Positions 43,860-56,627 are shown, counted from the first letter of the stretch. The stretch is 64,000 nt of DNA from Aureimonas altamirensis (GCF_001463885.1 NZ_BBWQ01000015.1:124001-188000), one strand, 5' to 3'. The notes: generated by a model not told the origin, from the letters alone. Translations and numbers: made by a program.

Positions 43860-46821
43860 TCAGTCGCTCATTGGCTGCGTCGTAGAAGACGGGGTCCACG
43901 ATGGTGACGCCGATGCGTCCGGAGGGCATCGGCACGTCCAGCCGCTGGCCCAGGCGGGCGCGCCCGCCCTTGACCAGAGCCAGCGCGATGGAACGGCCCA
44001 TGCTGGCCGACGGGTAGGACGAGGTGACATGGCCGAGGGCGGGTATGCGCGCCGGCGCGGCCGGATCGCCGGCATGCTCGACGAGTTGCGCGCCTTCCTC
44101 CAGCACCACCTTCGGATCGTCGGTCACAAGGCCGACAAGCTGCTTGCGGTCGGTGGCCTGGAGCGCCGGCCGCATCAGCGACCGCATGCCGACGAAGTCT
44201 TCCTTCTTCTTGGCGACGGCCCAGCCAAGGTTGACGTCGTCTGGAACGGCCGTGCCGTCCGTCTCCTGTCCGACGATGATGTAGCCCTTCTCGGCCCGCA
44301 GCACGTGCATCGTTTCGGTGCCGTAGGGCGTGATACCGAATGGCTCTCCCGCCGCATGGACCGCTTCCCAGACCACCCGGCCATAGCCGGCCGGCACGTT
44401 GATCTCGAAACCGAGCTCGCCGGTAAAGGAAACGCGCCACAGCCGCGCGGGGATACCCGCCACCTTGCCTTCGCGCCAGCTCATGTGCGGCATCGCAGCG
44501 AGCGATATGTCGATGCCTTCCACCAGCGGCTCCAGCACCTTGCGCGCATCCGGGCCCTGAACCGCGATGGTGGCCCATTGCTCGGTGATCGAGGTCAGCC
44601 AGACATCGAGATCGGGCCATTCGGTCTGCAGGTAATCTTCCATCACATGCAGCACGCGGGGGGCGCCCCCCGTCGTCGTGGTGACGTGGAACCTGTCTTC
44701 CGCCATGCGGGCGATAACGCCGTCATCCATGACGAAACCGTCTTCGCGCAGCATCACGCCATAGCGCAACTGCCCGGTGGCGAGCTTGGCGAAGGGGTTG
44801 GTGTACATGCGGTTGACGAATTCGGCGGCGTCCGGACCGACGACCTCGATCTTGCCGAGGGTGGACGCATCGAACAGGCCCACCTTGCTTCGGACGGCGC
44901 GGCATTCGCGCGCGACGGCCGCATGCATGTCCTCTCCGGCATGGGGAAAGTAATGCGCCCGCTTCCAGATGCCGACATCCTCGAAGACGGCGCCATGCTC
45001 TGCCGCCCAATCGTGGATCGGCGTGTGGCGGACGGGATCGAACAGCGATCCGCGCGACTGTCCTGCGAAGCTGCCGAATGTCGTGGGCGTATAGGGCGGA
45101 CGGAAGGTGGTGAGGCCGATGGCTGGTTCCGGCCGCTTCAGCTCGTCGGCCACGATGGCCAGCGCGTTGATGTTGGACAGGCGGCCCTGGTCGGTCGCCA
45201 TGCCCGTCGTGGTGTAGCGCTTCACATGCTCGATCGAGTGGAAGCCTTCCTGCGTGGCCAGCTTGATATCCTTGGACGTCACGTCGTTCTGGAAGTCCAC
45301 GAAGGCCTTGACGGAAGACGGCTTGCGCCGATGCGGCGTCGCGCCCCGGAAGCCGTCCTCGCCCACCGGGTCGGCCTCGACGGAAAACTCGCGCCCCGTG
45401 CCGCCACCAGCGGCCCAGCCTTCGGCAAGGGCGGCTGCAAGGCCGAAGGTGCCGCGGCACGCGCCGACGGAGCTTTCCCCCTCGACGGAATGGGCGGGCA
45501 GGTAGGCGCCCAGCGCCTCGCTCCATTTCAGCTTGCCGCGCGTCTGCGAGAACAGCGATACCGTGGGGGTGAAGCCGGCCGACATGATCAGCGTATCGCA
45601 GGGCACCGTCTCTCCGCTTCGCCAGCCGACGCGGCCAAGGATGGCGCTGCCGAGGCGCAGCCGGCCGCGCGTGCCGACGATGGCCGTTTCCGCATAGACC
45701 GGAATGCCGGCCGCGCGGATACGCTCCACCCACGGGCCGGTCGGATTGACGCGCAGATCGGCAACGGCCGCAATCTCCACGCCGGCCTGCTTCAGGTCCC
45801 ATGCCGCGCGGTAGGCGCTGTCATTGGCGGCGAAGACGGTGGCCGTCTCGCCGGGGATGGCTCCGTAGCGGTTGAGGTAAAGCCTTGCGGCCTCGGCCAT
45901 CATGATGCCGGGCCGGTCGTTTTCGGGGAAGGTCAGCGGACGCTCGATGCTGCCGGTGGCGAAGATCACCTGGCCGGCGCGCACTTGCCACAGGCGCTCG
46001 CGTGGCTGGTTGGGCGTGGGGTTTGCCAGATGGTCGCTCACCCGCTCGTTCAGGCCGACGAAATTGTGCGGGTAGAAGCCGAAGGCTGTCGTGCGCGGCA
46101 GAAGCGTGACGTTGCCGCGCCCCGACAGTTCGCGCAGCGATTCCGCCAGCCATTCATCGGCGGCCATGCCGTCGATGACGGCGGCGTTTTCATGCAGAAG
46201 GCTGCCGCCGAGTTCGGCCTGCTCGTCGCACAGGATCACGCGCTTGCCCTGTTCGGCGGCGGCCAGCGCCGCCGCCAGCCCGGCGGGGCCGGCACCCACC
46301 ACAAGCACGTCGCAATGGGCGTAGCGTTGCGCGTAGCGGTCCGCGTCGGGCGCCCGCGCCACGCGTCCAAGCCCCGCCGCCTTGCGGATGATGGGCTCGT
46401 ACAGCTTGTCCCAGGCGGCACGCGGCCACATGAATGTCTTGTAGTAGAAGCCCGCCGCGAAGAACCGCCCGAGCGCGTCGTTGACCTCTCCCACATCCCA
46501 TTCCAGGGATGGCCAGCGGTTCTGGCTTTCGGCCTTCAGGCCCTCGTACAGCTCGACCTGCGTTGCGCGCAGGTTGGGCGTGTAGCGGGTCTCGTCCCGG
46601 CCGACGCCGACAAGGGCGTTCGGCTCTTCGCTGCCGGCGGTCAGGATGCCGCGCGGGCGATGATACTTGAACGAGCGGCCCACGAGATGCGTGCCGGAGG
46701 CGATCAGCGCCGAGGCCAGCGTATCGCCCGCAAAGCCGGACAGGGGCTTGCCGTCGAACGAGAAGGAAACGGGCTTGTCCCGGTCGATGCGGCCGCCAAG
46801 CGGGGTGCGAAACGTGCTCAT
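43852..46821 (-). CDS. soxA: Sarcosine oxidase alpha subunit
   Basis: A 989-residue SoxA. It has an N-terminal 2Fe-2S-ferredoxin-like fold (about 1-110, FDGKPLSGFAGDTLASALI), an FAD/NAD-binding domain (about 165-580, VLVVGAGPAGLAAALAAAEQGK) and a C-terminal folate-binding GCV_T/aminomethyltransferase domain (about 600-989). It works with SoxB, SoxD and SoxG to oxidise sarcosine to glycine, transferring the methyl carbon to tetrahydrofolate and making hydrogen peroxide. The start overlaps soxD by 4 bases. Full length for the family. Confidence 0.95.
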   Translation of the reverse strand: MSTFRTPLGGRIDRDKPVSFSFDGKPLSGFAGDTLASALIASGTHLVGRSFKYHRPRGILTAGSEEPNALVGVGRDETRYTPNLRATQVELYEGLKAESQNRWPSLEWDVGEVNDALGRFFAAGFYYKTFMWPRAAWDKLYEPIIRKAAGLGRVARAPDADRYAQRYAHCDVLVVGAGPAGLAAALAAAEQGKRVILCDEQAELGGSLLHENAAVIDGMAADEWLAESLRELSGRGNVTLLPRTTAFGFYPHNFVGLNERVSDHLANPTPNQPRERLWQVRAGQVIFATGSIERPLTFPENDRPGIMMAEAARLYLNRYGAIPGETATVFAANDSAYRAAWDLKQAGVEIAAVADLRVNPTGPWVERIRAAGIPVYAETAIVGTRGRLRLGSAILGRVGWRSGETVPCDTLIMSAGFTPTVSLFSQTRGKLKWSEALGAYLPAHSVEGESSVGACRGTFGLAAALAEGWAAGGGTGREFSVEADPVGEDGFRGATPHRRKPSSVKAFVDFQNDVTSKDIKLATQEGFHSIEHVKRYTTTGMATDQGRLSNINALAIVADELKRPEPAIGLTTFRPPYTPTTFGSFAGQSRGSLFDPVRHTPIHDWAAEHGAVFEDVGIWKRAHYFPHAGEDMHAAVARECRAVRSKVGLFDASTLGKIEVVGPDAAEFVNRMYTNPFAKLATGQLRYGVMLREDGFVMDDGVIARMAEDRFHVTTTTGGAPRVLHVMEDYLQTEWPDLDVWLTSITEQWATIAVQGPDARKVLEPLVEGIDISLAAMPHMSWREGKVAGIPARLWRVSFTGELGFEINVPAGYGRVVWEAVHAAGEPFGITPYGTETMHVLRAEKGYIIVGQETDGTAVPDDVNLGWAVAKKKEDFVGMRSLMRPALQATDRKQLVGLVTDDPKVVLEEGAQLVEHAGDPAAPARIPALGHVTSSYPSASMGRSIALALVKGGRARLGQRLDVPMPSGRIGVTIVDPVFYDAANERLNV

Positions 46822-47120
46822 CGGCCATCGCCTCCGTCGCCCGAAGGCCGGTCGGGCCTGGGCTCGCCGGTCTTGTATGTAGCGGTGAAGAAGTCTGTCT
46901 GCGTGTCACGCAAGGCGTTGAAGAAGCGTCCGCAGCCGTGGATATGGCGCCAGCGCTCGGCGTGCAGCCCGCGCTCGTTGCTGCGCTGGTAGAGATAGTC
47001 TCCCCATTCGTCCGTGGACGTGGCGGAGGGCAGGGCCGGTCGGGCGATATGCGCTTCGCCGGCATGGCGGAATTCGAGTTCCGGGCGCGGGCCGCAATAG
47101 GGGCAGTTTATGAGAAGCAT
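46818..47120 (-). CDS. soxD: Sarcosine oxidase delta subunit
   Basis: A 100-residue SoxD. It begins MLLINCPYCGPRPELEF with the zinc-ligand CxxC, and a further Cys in HIHGCGRFFNALRDT completes the Zn site seen in the family, followed by a disordered tail. It lies 13 bases after soxB and overlaps soxA. Confidence 0.95.
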   Translation of the reverse strand: MLLINCPYCGPRPELEFRHAGEAHIARPALPSATSTDEWGDYLYQRSNERGLHAERWRHIHGCGRFFNALRDTQTDFFTATYKTGEPRPDRPSGDGGDGR

Positions 47121-47133
47121 GGGGCCCGTCCTG

Positions 47134-48390
47134 TCAGTGCGCCACGGCCGCCGCGGCGGCCTCGTCGATAAGGTGTCCGTCGCGGAAGCGCTCGATGGTG
47201 AAGGGCGCGTTGATCGGGTGCGGCTCGCCGCGCGCCATCGTATACGCCATCAGGTGCCCGGCGCCCGGCGTCGCCTTGAAGCCGCCCGTGCCCCAGCCGC
47301 AATTGACGGTCAGCCCGGGCACCGGTGTCTTCGCGATGATGGGGGAGCGGTCCGGCGTCACGTCGACGATGCCGCCCCAGTTGCGCAGCATCCGCAGCCG
47401 GCGATACTGCGGGAAGAGTTCGCAGATGGCGTCCAGCGTATGGTTGGCGATGTGCAGTCCGCCGCGCTGCGTATAGGAGGTATAGGCATCCGTGCCGGCG
47501 CCGATCACCATCTCGCCCTTGTCCGACTGGCTGATATAGGCATGGATGGTGTTGGACATGACGACACAGGGGAAGTCCGGCTTCACCGGCTCCGACACCA
47601 GCGCCTGCAGCGGGAAGCTTTCCAGCGGCATGCGCACGCCGGCCATGGCCATCAGCACCGACGAGTTGCCGGCGGTGGATACCCCGATGCGCCGCGTGCG
47701 GATTGCGCCGCGCGTGGTCTGAAGCCCCGTCACGCTGCCGTCCGGCCCACGCGTGATGCCGGTGACTTCACAATTCTGGATAATGTCGACGCCGCGTGCC
47801 GAAGCCGCGCGGGCATACCCCCAGGCGACGGCGTCGTGCCGCGCGGTACCGCCGCGTCGCTGCAGCGCGCCGCCCAGCACCGGATAACGCATGGTCGAGG
47901 CATCGATGTTGAGCGGCGGGCAATAATCCTTGCACTGCTGCGGATCGAGCCACTCATTGTCCACGCCGGCCAGCCTGTTGGCATGCACATGCCGCTTGAA
48001 GACCTGGATGTCGTGAATGTTATGGGCCAGCATCAGCACGCCGCGCGCCGAATACATCACATTGTAGTTCAGGTCCTGCGACAGGCCCTCCCACAGTTTC
48101 AATGCGTGGTCGTAGAGCGCTGCCGATTCCTCGAACAGGTAGTTGGAGCGGATGATGGTAGTGTTGCGGCCGGTGTTGCCGCCGCCGATCCAGCCCTTTT
48201 CCAGGACGGCGACATTGGTGATCCCATGCTCTTTCGCCAGGTAATAGGCGCAAGCCAGCCCGTGGCCGCCGCCGCCGACGACGACGGCATCGTATTCTGC
48301 CTTCGGCTGCGGGGAGCGCCATTGCTGCCCCCAGCCTTTGTTGCCCGACAGGCCCTTGGCGAAAATATTGAAGCCGGAAAATCTCTGCAT
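47134..48390 (-). CDS. soxB: Sarcosine oxidase beta subunit
   Basis: A 418-residue DAO-type flavoprotein containing the site of sarcosine oxidation: AVVVGGGGHGLACAYYLAKEHG (FAD fold, about 33-54), GWIGGGNTGRNTTIIRSNYL, and GWGTGGFKATPGAG near the C-terminus. It should carry covalent FMN between SoxA and SoxB. I start at ATG 48390 (MQRFSGFNIFAKGL), the family's usual N-terminus; an ATG at 48435 would add 15 unrelated residues. First gene of soxBDAG-sdaA. Upstream, 48391-48513 contains an ATTTGTATAAAT inverted repeat (48476-48487 region) that may be promoter or operator sequence. Confidence 0.95.
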   Translation of the reverse strand: MQRFSGFNIFAKGLSGNKGWGQQWRSPQPKAEYDAVVVGGGGHGLACAYYLAKEHGITNVAVLEKGWIGGGNTGRNTTIIRSNYLFEESAALYDHALKLWEGLSQDLNYNVMYSARGVLMLAHNIHDIQVFKRHVHANRLAGVDNEWLDPQQCKDYCPPLNIDASTMRYPVLGGALQRRGGTARHDAVAWGYARAASARGVDIIQNCEVTGITRGPDGSVTGLQTTRGAIRTRRIGVSTAGNSSVLMAMAGVRMPLESFPLQALVSEPVKPDFPCVVMSNTIHAYISQSDKGEMVIGAGTDAYTSYTQRGGLHIANHTLDAICELFPQYRRLRMLRNWGGIVDVTPDRSPIIAKTPVPGLTVNCGWGTGGFKATPGAGHLMAYTMARGEPHPINAPFTIERFRDGHLIDEAAAAAVAH

Positions 48391-48513
48391 GTCAGCCGTA
48401 CCCGTTCCTGTGTGCCGAGCATGGCATCGTTGCATCCCATGCGGCGATGATGAAAGCGGCTTGCCATTTGTATAAATGCGACATCGCCGCCTTTCGCCGC
48501 GCCCGGCGTCCGC

Positions 48514-50478
48514 TCAGCTTGCCAGTTCCGGTATGTCGCGGAACAGGTCCAGAGCCTCGGGGTTGGCCAGCGCCTCCTGATTGCGCACCGGCCGCCCATG
48601 CACGATGTCGCGCACCGCCAGTTCCACGATCTTGCCGCTCCTGGTTCGCGGGATATCCGCCACCGGCACGATGCGGGCCGGCACGTGCCGGGGAGAGGCG
48701 CCGCTGCGGACTTCCTGGCGAATGCGCTTTTCGATCTCGGGCGTGAAGGCGGCACCGTCGCGCATCCGGACAAAGAGGACCACGCGCACGTCGCCGTCGA
48801 AATCCTGGCCGATGGCGATGCACTCCATGATGTCGGGTATCTTCTCGACCTGCGCGTATATCTCGGCCGTGCCGATGCGGACGCCGCCCGGGTTCAGCGT
48901 GGCATCCGAGCGGCCATGGATGATGAAACCGCCACTCTCCGTCAGCTCCGCGAAATCTCCGTGGCACCAGACGCCCTCGAAGCGCTCGAAATAGGCGCCG
49001 CGATACTTGACGTCGCCGGGGTCGTTCCAGAACTGCAGCGGCATTGCGGTAAAGGGCTTCGTGCAGACGAGCTCGCCCTTCTCGCCGGTCGGCGCCCGCT
49101 TTCCGTCCTCGGTCCACACCTCGACCGACAGGCCAAGACCGGGCCCCTGTATCTCGCCGCGCCGGACGGGCTGCGTCGGATCCCCCAGCACGAAACAGGA
49201 GACGATATCGGTGCCCCCGGAGATGGAGGCCAGATGCAGGTCCGGGCCTATGGAGCGATAGACGAAGTCGAAGCTTTCGGCGACCAGCGGCGAGCCGGTG
49301 GACATCATGGCGCGCAGGCTGGTCAGGTCGTGCGTCTGGTGCGGGGTCAGGCCGGCCTTCTTGACGGCGTCGATATATTTTGCCGAGGTGCCGAAATGCG
49401 TCATGCGCTCCTTTTCGGCGTAGTCGAACAGCACCGCCGGGCCCGGGTGGAAGGGCGAGCCGTCGTAAAGCAGCAAAGTCGCGCCGGTGGCAAGGCCAGA
49501 GGCAAGCCAGTTCCACATCATCCAGCCAAGCGTGGTAAAATAGAACAGCCTGTCGCCGGCACGCACATCGGCATGCAGCGCATGCTCCTTCAGATGCTGC
49601 AGCAGCACGCCGCCGGCACGATGGACGATGCATTTGGGCACGCCGGTCGTGCCGGACGAAAAGAGGATATAGACGGGGTGGTCGAAGGGCAGCCGCTTAA
49701 ATGTCGGCTCACCCGCCTCGAACGGCGCGATATAGGCTTCCAGGGTGGTGCCGTTGGGCAGGTTTGCGGCCACGGTCGCGGCATCGCCGCACAGATCCGC
49801 CACGACAACCTTGCCGACGCTCGGCAGCGCGGCCACGATCTCAGCCAGGCGATCACCGAGCGGGTTCTTCTTGCCGGCATACCAGTAGGCATCGACCGTT
49901 ATGAGAAGTTTGGGCTCGATCTGTCCGAACCGGTCCAGAACGCCGCGCGGTCCGAAATCGGGCGAGGCGGAGCACCAGACCGCACCGAGGGATGTTGCGG
50001 CCAGCATCGCCGCGATGGCGATGGGCATGTTCGGCAGGTAGGCGGCAACCCTGTCGCCCGGCTCGACCCCGGATGCCGCAAAGGCCTGCTGGAGCCGCGA
50101 TACCTCGGACACGAGCCTGGACCAGCTCCAGCGGTCGGCGGCCTTGTCCTCGGCGATGAAGACGAGCGCATCCTCATCGCCCTGGCCGCGCCGCGCCAGA
50201 AGGTTTTCCGCAAAGTTCAGCCGCGCTTCCGGAAAGAAGCGCGCGCCGGGCATCTGCGTGCCATCGGCAAGGATGGTTTCGCCCTTGTGGCCGATCACGT
50301 CGAAATAGTCCCAGATCGCGTTCCAGAAGGCGTCCGGCTGGTCCACGGACCAGCGGTGCAGCGCGGCGGTATCGCCGAAGACCTGGTTTGTCCGTTCTGC
50401 GATGAAGCGCCTAAAATCCGCCATCGCGGTCCTGGCCGCGCGCTCGGGCGTGGGTTGCCAGAGTAGTTCGCCGTTCAT
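48514..50478 (-). CDS. aacS: Acetoacetate-CoA ligase
   Basis: A 654-residue acyl-CoA synthetase activating acetoacetate to acetoacetyl-CoA. The ANL-family motifs are LFSSGTTGVPKCIVH (P-loop), ASISGGTDIVSCFV, GVWCHGDFAELTESGGFIIHGRSDATLNPGGVRIGTAEIY (in pieces) and RTRSGKIVELAVRDIVHG with the C-terminal catalytic Lys. Length and the N-terminal WQPTPERAARTAMADFRRF match AacS rather than acetyl-CoA synthetase. In rhizobia it supports growth on acetoacetate and hydroxybutyrate, and polyhydroxybutyrate turnover. Monocistronic, divergent from the MFS gene across a 189-base gap (50479-50667) in which I see no other gene. Confidence 0.92.
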   Translation of the reverse strand: MNGELLWQPTPERAARTAMADFRRFIAERTNQVFGDTAALHRWSVDQPDAFWNAIWDYFDVIGHKGETILADGTQMPGARFFPEARLNFAENLLARRGQGDEDALVFIAEDKAADRWSWSRLVSEVSRLQQAFAASGVEPGDRVAAYLPNMPIAIAAMLAATSLGAVWCSASPDFGPRGVLDRFGQIEPKLLITVDAYWYAGKKNPLGDRLAEIVAALPSVGKVVVADLCGDAATVAANLPNGTTLEAYIAPFEAGEPTFKRLPFDHPVYILFSSGTTGVPKCIVHRAGGVLLQHLKEHALHADVRAGDRLFYFTTLGWMMWNWLASGLATGATLLLYDGSPFHPGPAVLFDYAEKERMTHFGTSAKYIDAVKKAGLTPHQTHDLTSLRAMMSTGSPLVAESFDFVYRSIGPDLHLASISGGTDIVSCFVLGDPTQPVRRGEIQGPGLGLSVEVWTEDGKRAPTGEKGELVCTKPFTAMPLQFWNDPGDVKYRGAYFERFEGVWCHGDFAELTESGGFIIHGRSDATLNPGGVRIGTAEIYAQVEKIPDIMECIAIGQDFDGDVRVVLFVRMRDGAAFTPEIEKRIRQEVRSGASPRHVPARIVPVADIPRTRSGKIVELAVRDIVHGRPVRNQEALANPEALDLFRDIPELAS

Positions 50479-50667
50479 CGATGCCCTCCCAGTCGATCGG
50501 TGGGCGCAAACTAGAACATCGCGCGGCAGGATGGAAACAGTTCCCGCTGCCCCTCAGGCGTTACCGCCCAGACATTTCAGGCTGAAACCATAAGTAATTG
50601 CGCGTCGGCTTGAATGGCGCCCCGCTTGCTGACACTGGAGCGACATCCACAAGCGGGAGGGCAGGGA

Positions 50668-51870
50668 ATGGATGGTCGCGAACAGGTGTCGGTAAAGGCG
50701 CCGGCCGTCGGCATGTTCATGCTGCTTCTTCTGTATCTCGGCTTCGTTTCCATCGGCCTTCCGGATGCAGCCTTCGGCGTGGCGTGGCCTTCCTTGCGCG
50801 ATGCTTTCGCGCTGCCGCAGTCGCAGTTCGGCGTGGCGCTCGCCTTCATCGGCGCTGGATTTCTGGTCGCCAGCAGCTTCGCGGGCCGGTTTCTGGCGGC
50901 AATGGGCGTCGGACGCCTGCTGGCGCTGGCCACCACCATCACCGGCATCGGCCTTGCCGGGTTTGCCCTGGCGCCCGGCTGGCCCGCCTTCCTGGCCTTC
51001 GGCCTGCTGGTCGGCTTCGGCGGCGGCGCCATCGATTCGGGCCTCAACGCCTATGCCGCCAGCCGCCTCTCGGCGCGGCACATGAACTGGCTTCATGCCG
51101 CCTTCGGCCTGGGGGCCGGGCTCGGCCCCTTTGCGATGACGGCAGCCGTGGGCCTTGCATCCTGGCGGTTCGGCTATGGTGCGCTGGCCCTGGTGATGCT
51201 GGCGCTCGCAACGCTTTTCGTGGTGACGCGCGGCGTCTGGGGCACGGCCGTCGGCCATGACGCCGCCGCTGACGAAGCCAGCATCTCGGCAGGGCAGGCG
51301 ATGCGGATCGGCCTTGTCTGGCTGCAGGTCTTCGCCTTCTTCACCTATGTGGGGGCAGAGATATCGCTTGGGCAATGGACCTACGCGATCCTGACGGAAT
51401 CGCGCGGCTACTCCATCGAGATGGCCGGGTTCTGGGCAGGCGCCTTCTGGCTGGCCCTGTTTGCGGGCCGCATCATACTGGGTGCGCTGGCCGAAAGGAT
51501 CGGCGCCGAAAGGCTGCTGCGGATGGCGGTCCTGGGCGCCTTCGTCGGCTACGTGCTTTTTGCCGTGGACCCCGCCGGTCTCGGGCCGGCCGGCCTGGTG
51601 ATCGCAGGGTTCATGCTGGCGCCGATCTTTCCGCTGCTGATGCACCGCACCCCCCGGATGCTGGGGCTGGCGGCGCCGCACGCAATCGGCTTCCAGGTGT
51701 CCGCCGCCATGCTGGGCGGTATCGTAACGCCGGCCGTGGCCGGCATCATCGCAGACAATATGGGGCTGGCGGCGATACCCTACTTCCTGCTGGGCGTGGT
51801 CGCTATCAACGGCATCCTGATCGTGATCTGCCTTGGCATGCCGCCATGGCGGGCAGGCCGGGAAGGCTGA
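50668..51870 (+). CDS. Major facilitator superfamily transporter
   Basis: A 400-residue MFS protein with twelve predicted helices, beginning VKAPAVGMFMLLLLYLGFVSIGLPDAAFGVAWP. The first-half motif GRFLAAMGVGRLLALATT and second-half AGRIILGALAERIGAERLL are the A-like loops. It resembles the fucose/sugar-permease-like or FHS-type branch (PDAAFGVAWP near helix 1), but the substrate cannot be told. I start at ATG 50668 after GGGAGGGCAGGGA; an ATG at 50614 is possible but lacks a site. The only other nearby landmark is the TPP riboswitch about 80 bases downstream, so a thiamine link is conceivable but unsupported. Confidence 0.85.
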   Translation: MDGREQVSVKAPAVGMFMLLLLYLGFVSIGLPDAAFGVAWPSLRDAFALPQSQFGVALAFIGAGFLVASSFAGRFLAAMGVGRLLALATTITGIGLAGFALAPGWPAFLAFGLLVGFGGGAIDSGLNAYAASRLSARHMNWLHAAFGLGAGLGPFAMTAAVGLASWRFGYGALALVMLALATLFVVTRGVWGTAVGHDAAADEASISAGQAMRIGLVWLQVFAFFTYVGAEISLGQWTYAILTESRGYSIEMAGFWAGAFWLALFAGRIILGALAERIGAERLLRMAVLGAFVGYVLFAVDPAGLGPAGLVIAGFMLAPIFPLLMHRTPRMLGLAAPHAIGFQVSAAMLGGIVTPAVAGIIADNMGLAAIPYFLLGVVAINGILIVICLGMPPWRAGREG

Positions 51871-51911
51871 CGCATCCGGCCCGCCGCCGCCTGGATCGGC
51901 GTGCAGGCGCC

Positions 51912-51939
51912 TTGACTTGACCGGCCCAATGGTTAGCCT
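51912..51939 (+). promoter_or_regulatory. Candidate thiC promoter
   Basis: TTGACT (51912-51917) and TAGCCT (51934-51939) are separated by 16 bases, placing the start of transcription at about 51946, immediately before the riboswitch. Assigned by consensus only. Confidence 0.45.
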
Positions 51940-51945
51940 GTGCGC

Positions 51946-52040
51946 GTCCAAGGGGAGTTCCGGCAAGGAACTGAGAGGCCGACGTCAGCGCGCGGCGACC
52001 CTACGAACCTGATCCAGTTGACACTGGCGTAGGGATGGAG
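51946..52040 (+). promoter_or_regulatory. TPP (THI element) riboswitch
   Basis: The conserved TPP aptamer parts are present in order: GGGGAGTTCCGG, the CTGAGAGG pyrimidine-sensor loop (51971-51978), a variable stem, then ACCCTACGAACCTGATC (51998-52014) and a closing GTAGGGA (52029-52035). It precedes thiC by about 127 bases. In this class of bacteria it usually acts on translation; the downstream 52041-52166 region has no clear T-tract terminator. Confidence 0.95.
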
Positions 52041-52043
52041 TGA

Positions 52044-54936
<2,893 letters not shown>

Positions 54937-54940
<4 letters not shown>

Positions 54941-55134
54941 GACTGATCGTCAACGGAGAAATGAAGGAAAGCACCGCGTCGGACATCGCCGGCCTGTTGC
55001 TGGAACTCGGGCATGACGAGGCCCTGGTGGCCACGGCCCTCAATCAGGATTTCGTACCGCGCGCGGCGCGCCGCCATACCCGGCTGAGCGAGAATGACGC
55101 GGTCGAGATCGTTTCTCCGATGCAGGGAGGCTGA
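54937..55134 (+). CDS. thiS: Thiamine sulfur-carrier protein
   Basis: A 65-residue ubiquitin-like carrier ending in the essential Gly-Gly (SPMQGG), whose C-terminus is thiocarboxylated to deliver sulfur to ThiG. It starts [14 protein letters not shown]. It overlaps thiO by 4 bases and precedes thiG by 5. Adenylation by ThiF must come from elsewhere, as no thiF is present. Confidence 0.95.
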
Positions 55135-55139
55135 AAACC

Positions 55140-55907
55140 ATGCGCATCTACGGAACCGACTTTCAATCCCGGATGATGTTGGGCACCGCCGCCTATCCTT
55201 CGCCTGCGGTCATGGTGGAGGCGCTCGACGCCGCACAACCGGCGATGGTAACGGTGAGCCTTCGGCGCGAGGCTGCCGGCGGCAAGGCGGGCGCGGCCTT
55301 CTGGGCCCTGGTGCGGGAGGCGGGGTTTCCCGTTTTGCCCAATACGGCAGGGTGCTTCGGTGTGCGCGAAGCCGTCACCACTGCGCAGATGGCGCGCGAG
55401 GTTTTTGCCACCGATCTCGTCAAGCTGGAGGTGATCGCCGATGCGCAGACATTGCAGCCCGACGTGTTCGGGCTGGTGGAGGCCGCGCGGATCCTGATTT
55501 CGGAGGGCTTCAAGGTGCTGCCCTATACAACCGAGGATTTGGGTGTCTGCGACAAGCTCGCCGCTGCCGGCTGCGAGGTGCTGATGCCGTGGGGCGCGCC
55601 GATCGGCTCCGGCCTCGGGCTGAACAATCTGCACGGCCTGCGCAGCCTGCGCGCACATTTTCCCGACCATTGCCTGATCGTGGATGCCGGGCTGGGCGTC
55701 CCTTCCCATGCGGCGCAGGCAATGGAGATCGGCTATGACGGCGTCCTCCTCAATTCTGCCGTTGCACGCGCACGGCAGCCGGCCGCGATGGCGCGGGCCT
55801 TTGCCATGGCTGTCGAGGCCGGGCGCCTGGCATTCGACGCCGGGGCAATGGAGCCGCAGGACATCGGGGTGCCGTCGACACCGGTTCTGGGAAGGGCTTT
55901 TTCATGA
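55140..55907 (+). CDS. thiG: Thiazole synthase
   Basis: A 255-residue TIM-barrel enzyme forming the thiazole phosphate from deoxyxylulose 5-phosphate, dehydroglycine and ThiS-thiocarboxylate. The Schiff-base Lys is in [18 protein letters not shown]. The phosphate and substrate-site loops are [31 protein letters not shown] (in pieces) and [29 protein letters not shown]. It overlaps thiE by 4 bases. Confidence 0.97.
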   Translation: MRIYGTDFQSRMMLGTAAYPSPAVMVEALDAAQPAMVTVSLRREAAGGKAGAAFWALVREAGFPVLPNTAGCFGVREAVTTAQMAREVFATDLVKLEVIADAQTLQPDVFGLVEAARILISEGFKVLPYTTEDLGVCDKLAAAGCEVLMPWGAPIGSGLGLNNLHGLRSLRAHFPDHCLIVDAGLGVPSHAAQAMEIGYDGVLLNSAVARARQPAAMARAFAMAVEAGRLAFDAGAMEPQDIGVPSTPVLGRAFS

Positions 55908-56512
55908 TCCGGTTGCCCCGTTTCTATCTGATCGTCGACAGCGCCGACTGGTGCGAGCGTCTGGCGCCGCACGGGCTCGAGCTCGTTCAGCTTCGCATCA
56001 AGGACATGGAAGAGCAGGCCTTGCGGGCCGAGGTGCGCCGCGCGCGGGATATCTGTGCCCGCTACGGGACAACACTCGTCATCAACGATTATTGGCGGAT
56101 CGCGATGGATGAAGGCTGCGACTTCGTCCACCTTGGCCAGGAGGATCTGGCCGAGGCAGACATACCGGCGATCCGGCGGGCCGGCATGCGACTCGGCCTT
56201 TCCACCCATGACCGGGCCGAACTCGATACGGCGCTGGCCGTGCGCCCGGATTACGTGGCGCTGGGCCCGATCTGGCCGACGATCCTGAAGGCCATGAAGT
56301 GGGACCCGCAGACGCCCCGGCGCCTGCGCGAATGGAAGGATGCCATCGGGGAACTACCACTGGTAGCCATCGGCGGCCTGACGGTAGAGCGCGCCGATGC
56401 GGTATTCGACAATGGCGCGGATTGCGCGGCGGTGGTGACGGACGTGCTGCGGGCGGCAAGCCCGGAGGCGCGCCTGGCGCAGTGGTTGCGGAAAACGCAT
56501 ACGCCACAATAG
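55904..56512 (+). CDS. thiE: Thiamine phosphate synthase
   Basis: A 202-residue TIM-barrel enzyme joining HMP-pyrophosphate and thiazole phosphate. It has [51 protein letters not shown] (phosphate and Mg site), ALGPIWPT and [23 protein letters not shown]. Last gene of the thi operon. A divergent ThiE-like branch is suggested by RIKDMEE where classical ThiE has RxK, but the core is intact. No ThiD is in the window. Downstream 56513-56707 is gene-free. Confidence 0.92.
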   Translation: MIRLPRFYLIVDSADWCERLAPHGLELVQLRIKDMEEQALRAEVRRARDICARYGTTLVINDYWRIAMDEGCDFVHLGQEDLAEADIPAIRRAGMRLGLSTHDRAELDTALAVRPDYVALGPIWPTILKAMKWDPQTPRRLREWKDAIGELPLVAIGGLTVERADAVFDNGADCAAVVTDVLRAASPEARLAQWLRKTHTPQ

Positions 56513-56607
56513 CAAGCAGGATAAAATTCAGGTTGGTTTTAGACTCTGCGTCGCCTTGACGCGGCCACGGCGGCACACGCGTGGGGCTACGCCGACGGCC
56601 AAAAACC

Positions 56608-56627
56608 CATAGCTATGACTATTGTCA
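56608..56627. promoter_or_regulatory. Two overlapping palindromes upstream of the GntR gene
   Basis: CATAGCTATG (56608-56617) and TGACTATTGTCA (56616-56627) are abutting inverted repeats in the AT-rich part of the 195-base gap before the GntR regulator. Both lie 80-100 bases upstream of its ATG. They are plausible autoregulatory operators, but no consensus for this regulator is known to me. The gap also holds CCACG/CGTGG hairpin sequence near 56566-56585 that may terminate the thi operon. Confidence 0.4.

Noticed and set aside
43384-46992. Very long open frame (over 1,200 codons) antisense to soxA and soxG
   Set aside because: It is the complement of two well-supported sarcosine oxidase genes. 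In DNA this GC-rich, the opposite strand often lacks stops. The translation is low-complexity, Arg/Ala/Gly-rich, with no domain.
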